The notes beneath the pieces are model-generated. The model saw only the letters and a program-made list of their open reading frames with translations. It did not search any database and was not told the DNA's origin. The translations under genes were made by a program, and so were the position numbers. Below, in pieces: positions 31,935 through 40,318 of a stretch of 64,000 nt of DNA. The first letter of the stretch is position 1; the number at the start of each line of letters is the position of its first letter. Origin of the DNA: G965222505 sp965222505 (lineage in GTDB: Bacteria; Bacteroidota; Rhodothermia; Rhodothermales; DATKEJ01); contig OZ244956.1 in NCBI GenBank assembly GCA_965222505.1, positions 5,084,001 to 5,148,000 on the forward strand, written 5' to 3'.

Positions 31935-34007
31935 CTAGTTTCCTCTGTTGTTGTACAGGAGTTCGAGCCGCCGTTTGATGATCAAAAGCAGGTCCTCTGT
32001 TGTCGTGCTGTCGCTGACCTCAGGAAGGGGAGGCAGCCCTGAGTCAAAATCACTATCGGTTGAGAGGAAACCGCCATTATCTGGAATGGTCAGGGCCGTC
32101 GAGCCGGAACCCGAATCTACAGGAGGCGTGGAGCCGTCGGAAGAGGTCTTGCGGCTCTGCCGGGCTTTGGGCTTGGCCCGGGGCCGGGTGCGGACCGCAG
32201 GTGCCGTGATCTGGGCAATGGTCACGTTTGGGACCGGGCGGCCAGACTTGAGGGCGCTCAGGGCTCCGTTCAGCGCACTCGCCGAAAGTTCGGGGTAGGC
32301 GCCGCTCCGTTCAATCATCGGGCCGGGCCAGTGTTTGATCCGTTCACTGCCGGAGGCCAGACTGAAGTTGCTTCCGCTGGGGTGGCCGGAAGAGACCAGC
32401 CGTTCATCCGTGATGAGGTGGCATCGGGCACAGTTTTCGGCACGGGCTGCGGCATCCTTGAGCCGGATCATTCCTTTGGAAAAACCAGCACCGCTGCCCG
32501 CCTTGTGCGGGTTCATGTATCCGGAACTGGGGCCGTGGCAGCTTTCACAACCTACCCCTTTGCGAACGGGGCGGCTCTCTTGGCCGGTCTTGATCGATCC
32601 GTGGCACTGCATACAAATCTGACTGCCCAGGGTGATTTCTTTATTGCTCAGGCCGTAATTGGCCGCGATTTGTTTGGAACGCGGGGTATTAATCTGGCGG
32701 GTTGAATTGGCGTGTACGTCTCCGGACCACCACTTCTTGGCCTGGCTGTGGCAGTTACATCCTTTGAGGGTGGTCTTAAACTGTGTGGGCCGGAACCAGT
32801 CGGGTTTTGTCTTTTTTGCCCCTTGCACGTTCGAGGCCGCAGCCACCGGAGCCGGAGGCGTATCCGTCGTGGTAGGAGTATCGGTGCCGCCACCGGAATC
32901 AGCGGGGGGCGTTGTTGCTACCGTTGAATCCGTGCTGGTTGCTGGGGTTGTTGCAGGATCGGTGGTTGGGGTTTCGTCTGTTGATGTAGAAGGTGGAGGC
33001 GGAGGCGGTGTGTTACTGAGGACGTTATCGACAGCTGCTAGGGCCGTTCCGCTGGTGGTGCCGGCAAAGCCTTGAAGCAGGCGGCGCATTTCATCGGCGG
33101 TTGCCAGGAGGGCTTCGCTGTTGTTGGGGATGAGTTTGGCTTTTTTGCCTGCCGCCAGGACCGATTTGAGTTCGGGTGCGCGGGTGGAGGCGTAGATCTC
33201 TTCCAGGGCAAACCGGGCTTCCTTGGTGCGGCTCTCCATGGCCTTGGCATAGGTGCCGTTGGTGGTGGCGCGGGCCATGCCCCGGATGCTGTACTCGTAA
33301 TCAATGGCACGGCCCAGGACCAGCAGGAGCCGTTTCCGTTCATCACTCATTTCCCGGTTGGCTTCGCTGCCCCCTCGGAGCCAATCACCGAAGTTATGCC
33401 GGATTTCCTCGACCATATCGACCAGTTCAAACAGCCCGCCGTTGGGGTGGCCGCCGTCGTTGATCAGTTGTTCATTGGGTACGCTATGGCACTCAAAGCA
33501 GTTGGCCACCAGGCCATAGGGGTCGGCGGTGGGGTGGAGCATGCCGCCGTTTCGGCTACGTTGGGTACGGTCTGCCTGGTCGATGTCTTCGTTGGCATGG
33601 ATGTTGATCCAGCCCTGGCCTGCCCCGTGGCAGGATTCACAGGATACCCCGGATACGGCCGTAACTTCTCCCTTGCGTTCAATCGCCGTATAGTGGCATT
33701 TCAGACACTGGCTTTCATCCCGGATGGAGCCGCCACCGATTTTGTCCAGGATGCCCTGCGCATACTTACTCTTGTGGAGCGTGCCAAACCCCGTGGCATG
33801 GGGCGTGTCTTCCCAGACCTCATACGATTTGTTGTGGCAGGACCCACACGCATCGGCCGTCATGATTTTGTCCGGGTCGATGCGCAAGTACGGGGAGTCC
33901 GCCCCGAACCGTTGGGGGGGAAGGGAGAGGACCGTCAAGGCAAGCCCTAGCCCTCCCACAGCGATAATCGCCAGCAAAGGCCAGGGCAGCTTACGTTTAA
34001 GGTGCAT
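31935..34007 (-). CDS. Octaheme-type c cytochrome (duplicated tetraheme, cytochrome c554-like)
   Basis: The 690-residue protein has an N-terminal membrane anchor or uncleaved signal (LPWPLLAIIAVGGLGLALTVL). The first half has CGSCH, CLKCH, CESCH and CFECH; the second has CNCH, CMQCH, CESCH and CARCH, in the same order and with similar surroundings (CESCHGAG versus CESCHGPS; SVPNEQLINDGGHPNG versus LITDERLVSSGHPSG). The two tetraheme modules resemble cytochrome c554 and are joined by a Pro/Thr/Ser-rich linker. One motif is CxCH instead of CxxCH. A Ser/Thr/Pro/Arg-rich tail follows. It ends one base before the start of the cNMP/ferredoxin gene. Confidence 0.87.
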   Translation of the reverse strand: MHLKRKLPWPLLAIIAVGGLGLALTVLSLPPQRFGADSPYLRIDPDKIMTADACGSCHNKSYEVWEDTPHATGFGTLHKSKYAQGILDKIGGGSIRDESQCLKCHYTAIERKGEVTAVSGVSCESCHGAGQGWINIHANEDIDQADRTQRSRNGGMLHPTADPYGLVANCFECHSVPNEQLINDGGHPNGGLFELVDMVEEIRHNFGDWLRGGSEANREMSDERKRLLLVLGRAIDYEYSIRGMARATTNGTYAKAMESRTKEARFALEEIYASTRAPELKSVLAAGKKAKLIPNNSEALLATADEMRRLLQGFAGTTSGTALAAVDNVLSNTPPPPPPSTSTDETPTTDPATTPATSTDSTVATTPPADSGGGTDTPTTTDTPPAPVAAASNVQGAKKTKPDWFRPTQFKTTLKGCNCHSQAKKWWSGDVHANSTRQINTPRSKQIAANYGLSNKEITLGSQICMQCHGSIKTGQESRPVRKGVGCESCHGPSSGYMNPHKAGSGAGFSKGMIRLKDAAARAENCARCHLITDERLVSSGHPSGSNFSLASGSERIKHWPGPMIERSGAYPELSASALNGALSALKSGRPVPNVTIAQITAPAVRTRPRAKPKARQSRKTSSDGSTPPVDSGSGSTALTIPDNGGFLSTDSDFDSGLPPLPEVSDSTTTEDLLLIIKRRLELLYNNRGN

Positions 34008-34015
34008 ATCCGGGG

Positions 34016-37000
34016 TCAGTTTTGGAAGATGACGGTACCGTCGTCCCGGACGGTAAATTTCCGGTTCTGGTATTCGAGCAGGGTCTTAACGTCTTCTTGC
34101 GACAGTGGCCCAGACCCAATGCGGCCAAACACGCCGATCTGGTTGCCGGACTCATCCACGGCACGGTCCCGCTTGCCGCCTTCGGCAATGGCAACCGCCG
34201 CGCCACCCGTGCGGTAGGACGCGATCAGTTTCGGATTCGGTTGTGGCGAGAACCCGAGGTGTCCCTTCGTATCCGGTGGGCCGATCATCCGGATCACCCG
34301 GAGGCCGTTACGTCCATCGGCCAGGAAGGCAAAGAGGCTGGCGTTGATGGCGCCCGTCGTGACCTGCGTTGCATCATTGATCTGGCCGCCTGCCGTGAAG
34401 GATTCGACCAGCTTGGGCTGTTCGGGGTTGGCGATGTCCACAATCACGAGTCCTTCCCGGCCACCGGCTACGTAGGCGTATGAACGAACCGGGTAAACAT
34501 CTCGCGCATCGGCCAGCGAAAGCGTAGCGCCTGGGATAAACCGGGGTTTTTCAGGATCGGAGACATCGATCACCTTTAACCCCTCGGCATCGGTGACGAA
34601 GGCATACCGGAACTGGATCGCAACGGAGCGGGGGTTAGTGAGTTCATTCACGCCCACTTCGGCCACCCAGCGCGGGCTGCGCGGGTTTGAGATGTTGACG
34701 ATTTGCAGTCCGCTGGTCTCGCTGGTGATGTAGGCGTAGTTGCCGCCGATGGTAATGCCGGTAGCCCCACGGAGCCGCCCGTTGGCATCAAACGTAGCCT
34801 TGCGTTCGAGGAAGTTGTTTCTGGGGTTGGCATCGAAGAGGGTGTTGATGTCTACAACCACCAGGCCCTCGATCAAGTCGCTGATATAGGCGTACCGGAA
34901 CAACTCGGCGATGGGTTTTTCCTGGAATTCCGGATTGGTCCGCCGTTCCAGGTTTAGCGGTACGTTCGAGGGGAGTCCGATGCCGGTGGCAAAGCTGGTC
35001 TTTACATGGAGCCGTTCACCGAACCGGCTGTTGGTCGATGCCGGCACGCGCTGGGCCACATTTTTGTTGTCCACGTTGGCCCGGTCATAGATTTGCAGGC
35101 CCCCTTTTCCATCTGCCACGAAGACGTATTCGCCGATGGCTGCTACATCCTGTGCGTCTTTGGCTCCGGATTTGTACCCCGTTTTGAGTTGTCGCCCGCC
35201 AGCGGTGTGTGCCGCATAGGAATCCGGATGAAGGATACTGTGCAAGTGGCTCCCGATGGCCGGCTGTGGCTCACTGCCTTCTGTGACTTTCACCACCTCC
35301 AGTCCACCACCCGTGGCGAGGTAGGCATACTCGCCAAAGAAGTTAAGCGAGTTGGTTCCTTGCCCAACCAATGAGGCCAACCAGGCATTGTTGGTGTTGT
35401 CCTCGGCCACGTGGCAATCTGTACATTGTCTGGTCTGTTTACCCCGGACCGTATGCGGGGTGTTGGGGGCAAACGCATACCCGGAGTACCCGGCAGCCGA
35501 AATGGTAGGTTGCTGGTGGACGGCGGTTTGCCGTCCCAGGGCGCGAACCGTTACCACGACCGATGAAGCAGAACGCATCGGGGAGAATTTGTTTGATTTC
35601 GAACTGGCGCCCCGGCCAATCAAGAAGTTGTCCGTCCGTACCACTTGTGGGTTGTATTCGACCAGGCCCTTGGTGGTGGCTCCTTCATAGTGCTTGGCAT
35701 CCTGTTTGCTGTTCAGGTTCAGCGAAAGGTGGCACCCATAGCAGCCAGTGTTCCAGGCACTGTGGCAGGTGAAACACTCGACGCTGTTGTTCGAGTGGGC
35801 CAGATCGGCCTGGCTGGTCCCGCTATCGCCCATGGAGCCGTCGCGCCGCATCATTTTGGCCTTGGCGGCCAATTCATTGTAGTTGGACGAGTTCGGGTCT
35901 AGGAGGTCGACCAACTGGGGCACTTCCCATTCGAGGTCTTCATACATTTTGGATCGCTGGATGACGGTGCCGTCCCGAACCACAAATTGCCGGTCTCCGA
36001 ACTGGGTACGGGAGCCGCTCAAACGGCTGCCCATGTCGTTTCCACCGTTAATACCGGAGGTTACGAGGGTCGCCCGTTCGGTGTAGGTGCCGTGGCAGTC
36101 GATGCAGGCGATCTCGATGGGATCAGGTGTAGCACCCCAGAGGCGGCCGTCACCGTGGACATCTTGCTCGGTGTGGCAGTCAATGCAATGCATCCCGGTT
36201 TCCATGTGGATGTCCCGGGCATGGACGGCTTTGCTGAATTTGTCGGGGTCGGTATCGGGGATGATGTTACCATCGTCATCGAGGAGGTTGCCCGCTTTAT
36301 CTCTGATGTACACCTTGCGGAAATTCCATCTGTGGCCGTTGTGGTCTGTGAACTGGATGTCCTTAAACTCGCTGTCCCGGTCATAGAGGGTGCGGCGCAC
36401 GGCCTCGTCCATGTAATAATCGCGCTGGATGTGGGCGCTAAGCAGGTTTTCGGCATCGGTTTCCTGGTCCCACCACATGGAGCCGGTGTACGTTTCCAGC
36501 GCAGCGTTGCCCTGGTGATGGTGGCAGGTCAGGCATTGTGCAACCGGCACGCCCACAGTCATCTTGTGTTTGACCGGGTGGCCGATTTCATCTTTGGGAA
36601 TCATTGGGTCGGCGGAGCCGGAGTAGCCGGTTTTGCCCCCTGCGCGGTAGAATTCGGTCACTTCCGGCCCGGCATGGAGGGTATCCCGGTCGTTGGCGTA
36701 GGTCACGTGGCAACCGGTACAGCCGCTTTGCCGGTAATCACCGCCCGAGGCGTTGGCCCCAATGAACCAGAGGGTGGGGTCGTTGAGGCGGGTTTTTTGC
36801 ACGGCCAGACCCGCACCGGCGGTCCGGAAGTCGGTGCCCCGTGCGCGGGTACCGGTACCGTTGTTGCCATCTTCCAGCACGCGGAAGTGGTCCAGCGCTG
36901 GGATCACGGCAAAACGAGGGAGGGGTTCGACTTTCGGGACGAGGCTGTTGGGTTGCCGTTTGTCGATTTCCAGCAAGCCTTGCTGCTGGTTCGGCATGGT

Positions 37001-37603
37001 GGCATGCGTGATGGCCGGGGTGCCGTCGGGCATGTAGCCTTCGCCAAACACGGGCCGCTTGGCCCCCAATACGCCGTTGTTGTAAAATGCCGCCTGGGCG
37101 ACGAGGGCACCTGTGGACATGATCGACTTGAGCATGTTCTGGTAGATCTCGGTATGGCAGGTACCGCAGGTATTGTGGGCCACCCGCAAATCGCCCGGAT
37201 TCATAAAGCGGATGAACTCCTGGGATTCATGGTTGATGACTGCGTAGCTGTTCGGCGGGTTGGCCGAGGATGCAAACACGTCTTTATTACGTGGCTGGAC
37301 GTGGGCCTTGTCTTTCTCGTAGGCGGCTCCATCGCCGCCGTGGCAACTCACACAGGTGAGCCCCACTTCTTCATCGCCGACGGCATGCATTGACTCAATG
37401 CCGTTGCCCTCCTGACCACCGTGGCAGGAAATACAGGAAGCCGAATCCTCCTGGTGGGGCGTGTAGTCCGGGAAACGCGGCGAAAAACCGGCCGGTACGA
37501 CAAATACGCCCAGAGGAAGGAGTAGGGCAATGGGGATGAACCAACGAAAGCGCTTAAACATGGAGCGAGACAGGGTAGATGGTTTTAAAGAGCGCAAATT
37601 CAT
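34016..37603 (-). CDS. Decaheme c cytochrome fused to an LVIVD-repeat propeller
   Basis: With the start at 37603 the protein has 1195 residues; ATG 37561 (MFKRFRWFIPIALLLPLG) is an equally good start and gives the cleanest signal peptide. I count ten CxxCH motifs spread over the first 760 residues (CISCH, CVSCH, CGTCH, CTGCH, CLTCH, CIDCH twice, CFTCH, CYGCH, CTDCH). The last 400 residues are about seven LVIVD-type repeats (for example YAYVAGGREGLVIVDIANPE), predicted to close into a beta-propeller. It is exported and probably sits at the cell surface or periplasm, next in the operon to an outer-membrane barrel. Such fusions suggest electron transfer to an external or docked partner. Confidence 0.85.
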   Translation of the reverse strand: MNLRSLKPSTLSRSMFKRFRWFIPIALLLPLGVFVVPAGFSPRFPDYTPHQEDSASCISCHGGQEGNGIESMHAVGDEEVGLTCVSCHGGDGAAYEKDKAHVQPRNKDVFASSANPPNSYAVINHESQEFIRFMNPGDLRVAHNTCGTCHTEIYQNMLKSIMSTGALVAQAAFYNNGVLGAKRPVFGEGYMPDGTPAITHATMPNQQQGLLEIDKRQPNSLVPKVEPLPRFAVIPALDHFRVLEDGNNGTGTRARGTDFRTAGAGLAVQKTRLNDPTLWFIGANASGGDYRQSGCTGCHVTYANDRDTLHAGPEVTEFYRAGGKTGYSGSADPMIPKDEIGHPVKHKMTVGVPVAQCLTCHHHQGNAALETYTGSMWWDQETDAENLLSAHIQRDYYMDEAVRRTLYDRDSEFKDIQFTDHNGHRWNFRKVYIRDKAGNLLDDDGNIIPDTDPDKFSKAVHARDIHMETGMHCIDCHTEQDVHGDGRLWGATPDPIEIACIDCHGTYTERATLVTSGINGGNDMGSRLSGSRTQFGDRQFVVRDGTVIQRSKMYEDLEWEVPQLVDLLDPNSSNYNELAAKAKMMRRDGSMGDSGTSQADLAHSNNSVECFTCHSAWNTGCYGCHLSLNLNSKQDAKHYEGATTKGLVEYNPQVVRTDNFLIGRGASSKSNKFSPMRSASSVVVTVRALGRQTAVHQQPTISAAGYSGYAFAPNTPHTVRGKQTRQCTDCHVAEDNTNNAWLASLVGQGTNSLNFFGEYAYLATGGGLEVVKVTEGSEPQPAIGSHLHSILHPDSYAAHTAGGRQLKTGYKSGAKDAQDVAAIGEYVFVADGKGGLQIYDRANVDNKNVAQRVPASTNSRFGERLHVKTSFATGIGLPSNVPLNLERRTNPEFQEKPIAELFRYAYISDLIEGLVVVDINTLFDANPRNNFLERKATFDANGRLRGATGITIGGNYAYITSETSGLQIVNISNPRSPRWVAEVGVNELTNPRSVAIQFRYAFVTDAEGLKVIDVSDPEKPRFIPGATLSLADARDVYPVRSYAYVAGGREGLVIVDIANPEQPKLVESFTAGGQINDATQVTTGAINASLFAFLADGRNGLRVIRMIGPPDTKGHLGFSPQPNPKLIASYRTGGAAVAIAEGGKRDRAVDESGNQIGVFGRIGSGPLSQEDVKTLLEYQNRKFTVRDDGTVIFQN

Positions 37604-37658
37604 TTCCAAAAGGGATGCACGAATCGGTTCGAAATGAGGGTGTATGGCCGAGGGTTGG

Positions 37659-39275
37659 CTAGAATAAGGCAACCAGCTTAACGTTGCCGGTCATGACGCT
37701 TTCCAGAATCCCTAGCGCTTTCGCGCCATCTCCAGGGATAAAGAAGCCGCCACCGGCTTGCAAGACCAGGTTCTCGTTCAGGAAAAGCCGGTACTTGAGG
37801 GCGGCACTGATGTCGTGCCCGATGGCGCTGGAGAGGTCGGGATCAATGGTGGCCGTGTTGTTCAACTGGAGGAAGTTGTAGTCCAGTTGGATAAACATCT
37901 TGGGGGTGATCACCGCGTCGAAACCGGCATTGACCAACATGATGCCGGGGTTGACGAAGTTCGGTCGGTTTCCGATGACGCGGCCCGAAGGGAAGAGGCT
38001 GTTGGGCCGGTTGCCCAGTCCAGCAGCACCGCTGATGACGAAGCTGTTGCCACCCCCGAAGAGGTTCACGGCATCGGCAATGCCGTCAAAGCCCTGGGCG
38101 GTATCGTCATTTGGATCGCTGTCTCCGGAGGCGATGAAGGCTGCGCCCCGGTAGGTGATCCAGTTTTTCGGATAGGCCACCGCCGCCCCGGCCAGAAACG
38201 CCGAGATGGTGGTTTCTTGTCCGGCAACCGGGTTGAAATCATCGGTGCCGGTGGCCAGGTAGAACGCGGGGTTAAAGATGAACCGTCCGAAGTTTCCGGC
38301 GGAGGCAAAACCCAGGTAGATCACGCTCAGGTCGGCCCCTTCAACCGTATTGGCGGGTGCATCATCGAGGGCGGTGTTCTGGTTGAAATGCACCGAAAAG
38401 GCCCCGTTGAAGCCGGGCCGCAGGAAATCCTCGATGACGATGGTTCCGATCCCTATCGTCTGGTTGAGGTCTTGGTCCAGCAGGTCCAGGTCCAGGCCAG
38501 CCAGGTTTTTGGTGCGGGGGCTAAACCCGGCCACGGCAAACTGGATGCGGTTTGATTTCATGGTGCCGAACAGCTGTGCCCCCAGGTCAAAGCTGTTGAA
38601 GATCAACCCGTTGAAATCCGATTTGAAGGCTTGAATCCCGGCCCGGACGGAGGCAAAGTCGTAGAAGTCGTTGCCGATTTCAACCAGTTTGAGTTCGGCA
38701 AATCCGTCAGCCAGGCCGACGTCGCTCACGCTGACATCCCCAACGCTGTTGGATACATGGCGGATGGCCCCTTTGACGGCCCACGATTTGGGCCGGAACA
38801 CCGTCAGCCCGTTGAACAATTCGAAGGCCCCGAGCAGGGTATTGTTAAAGACGCTTTCGCTATTTTCCTGGTTGTTGAATGCCGTCGTGGGGTTTTCGAG
38901 GATGGTGAGTACCCCAAAGGTATTCTGTCCAGCAATCGGAAAATCACCCTTGAGCGGGTTTTGGGCATAGGGGTTCAGGAGCGAAGCGCGGGGAACGGGA
39001 AGTCCGTTGGGATCGAGCAAACGCCAGCGGTTGGCGAGGCCTTCACGGCGGCTGTCCTGAAATTGCTGGGTGCCCAGCACGGTCTGCCGAAAGCTTTCTG
39101 CTGTTGCCGGCGTGCGGATGGGTTGCTCAGCTTTATCAGGAGCAAGGGTGGTATCGGCCTCCGCCGTGGGGCCAGATTGGGCGGTGGCCGTTCCAAAAAA
39201 ACCAGCCACGAATAGGGCCGTGAGCAGCACGTGAGCAAAAAAGACGTGCGCGGTGAGGGGTACGAGCTTGCGCAT
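37659..39275 (-). CDS. Outer-membrane beta-barrel (porin-like) protein
   Basis: From ATG 39275 the protein has 538 residues with a signal peptide (VFFAHVLLTALFVAGFFGTATAQ). The mature part is made of alternating amphipathic strands (GAIRHVSNSVGDVSVSDVGL, KSNRIQFAVAGFSPRT, KYRLFLNENLVLQAGGGFF) and ends ...GNVKLVALF with a terminal Phe, all typical of an outer-membrane barrel. It is the first gene of the minus-strand cytochrome run. By analogy with porin-cytochrome conduits it may house a cytochrome across the outer membrane, but no sequence link to MtrB is visible. Confidence 0.72.
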   Translation of the reverse strand: MRKLVPLTAHVFFAHVLLTALFVAGFFGTATAQSGPTAEADTTLAPDKAEQPIRTPATAESFRQTVLGTQQFQDSRREGLANRWRLLDPNGLPVPRASLLNPYAQNPLKGDFPIAGQNTFGVLTILENPTTAFNNQENSESVFNNTLLGAFELFNGLTVFRPKSWAVKGAIRHVSNSVGDVSVSDVGLADGFAELKLVEIGNDFYDFASVRAGIQAFKSDFNGLIFNSFDLGAQLFGTMKSNRIQFAVAGFSPRTKNLAGLDLDLLDQDLNQTIGIGTIVIEDFLRPGFNGAFSVHFNQNTALDDAPANTVEGADLSVIYLGFASAGNFGRFIFNPAFYLATGTDDFNPVAGQETTISAFLAGAAVAYPKNWITYRGAAFIASGDSDPNDDTAQGFDGIADAVNLFGGGNSFVISGAAGLGNRPNSLFPSGRVIGNRPNFVNPGIMLVNAGFDAVITPKMFIQLDYNFLQLNNTATIDPDLSSAIGHDISAALKYRLFLNENLVLQAGGGFFIPGDGAKALGILESVMTGNVKLVALF

Positions 39276-39575
39276 GTAAGCGGCCTTGGGGTTGGGCAAG
39301 GGTGATGCCTTTACATCCGGTGAAGTTGCATCGGCCAGCATGGAAAGAAACAAGAAGCGGTGAAGGGTTGTTAAGTATAAAATAATAATGAAGACCCCTA
39401 ACTGCAACGTTATTTGTGATAAGTTGCAAGGAGGGGTAAGAGGTTGGTGTGCAATGGTATTCGCGTATTGCTGTTGTATAATCGGCCACCCGCTGTAAAA
39501 TGTCGGCTTCTGAACCCTAAAAGGTGTGTACGATCCAACCCTTTCGATATACGCCTGCCTTCCGGTCTTGGCCGG
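39276..39575. other. Divergent intergenic region of the cytochrome locus
   Basis: These 300 bases separate the minus-strand porin/cytochrome genes from the plus-strand tetraheme gene, so both promoters should lie here. On the plus strand TTGTATAAT at about 39474-39482 looks like a -10 hexamer. On the minus strand TTG and an AT-rich TATTTTAT stretch near 39380 may form a Bacteroidota-type promoter. Neither is strong. No gene or repeat is seen. Confidence 0.4.
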
Positions 39576-40082
39576 ATGTTACGCTTGTCCGTTATGAATA
39601 CGACCCCTCCTTATGTCCTATTGTGTGCCATCCTTGGTCTGGCCCTCATCCTGGCCACCTTCGTGGTTCGGATGGATTCTTCTCCGAACACCGCGCACGG
39701 CTCCGTTCAGATAGAGCCGATCCAGATGGGGGTATCTGCCCTTTTGTGGCGGTCCTATGCCGGGGTGCCGGACCCGCTGGAACTGCAGGCTGATATTCCT
39801 GAAACCATCCGGTTGGATACCCTCGGAAAACGCGGCGTGGTGATTTTTCCCCACCAGTTGCACTTCCGGGCCGTCCGGCTGGAGACCGAGGCACGGAGTT
39901 GCCAGGTGTGTCACCACACAGCCGAGGCGCGGGAAATGCCGGCCACGTGCAGTCCGTGCCATGAGATGCAGCCTAACGAAACTGCCCCCAAGCGCGAACG
40001 CGCCTTTCACCGGAGTTGCCGGGATTGCCACCGGGAAGAAGATGCCGGTCCGACGAAATGCTCGGAATGCCACGTGAAGTGA
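39576..40082 (+). CDS. Tetraheme c-type cytochrome, membrane-anchored
   Basis: From ATG 39576 (MLRLSVMNTTPPYVLL) the protein has 168 residues; ATG 39594 is an alternative. An N-terminal anchor (YVLLCAILGLALILATFVV) is followed by a periplasmic domain ending in four CxxCH motifs (CQVCH, CSPCH, CRDCH, CSECH) with extra His residues (FPHQLHF, AFHRSCR) suited to bis-His ligation, as in cytochrome c3/c7-type proteins. It faces away from the large cytochrome run and is probably one of its periplasmic shuttles. Confidence 0.83.
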   Translation: MLRLSVMNTTPPYVLLCAILGLALILATFVVRMDSSPNTAHGSVQIEPIQMGVSALLWRSYAGVPDPLELQADIPETIRLDTLGKRGVVIFPHQLHFRAVRLETEARSCQVCHHTAEAREMPATCSPCHEMQPNETAPKRERAFHRSCRDCHREEDAGPTKCSECHVK

Positions 40083-40234
40083 CAGCATCACGGCTGGTAA
40101 TTCAAGCCGATACACCCTATACTGTAAAAATGTAGCGCACATACGGATACCACTTGTGTCCGTTTGCCTTATCACTCCACGCATACCTACATGTAGTCGT
40201 ATTAAGTGTGTAGACCAGGATATATGCGATACGA

Positions 40235-40312
40235 AATTGTCAATGGGCAATGGTCAATTGTCGATTGTCAATTCTTCATGTTCTCATTGAGCAATGACCA
40301 TTGACCATTTAA
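40235..40312. repeat. Inverted heptamer element D (CAATGGT type)
   Basis: The left side is five degenerate heptamers (CAATGGG, CAATGGT, CAATTGT, CGATTGT, CAATTCT; 40241-40275). The right side is inverted (GACCATT repeated). AATGGGCAATGGTCA (40242-40256) matches the inverse of 40295-40309 with one mismatch. It lies in the 236-base gap before the kinase gene; the rest of that gap shows no gene. Confidence 0.65.
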
Positions 40313-40318
40313 GTACCG

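Noticed and set aside
35987..37393. Long open frame on the plus strand (468 codons), antisense to the decaheme-LVIVD gene; similar ones at 34-1359 and 61732-62721
   Set aside because: They run opposite to genes with clear motifs and domains, have no recognisable domain, and arise from the GC-rich third positions of the real genes.
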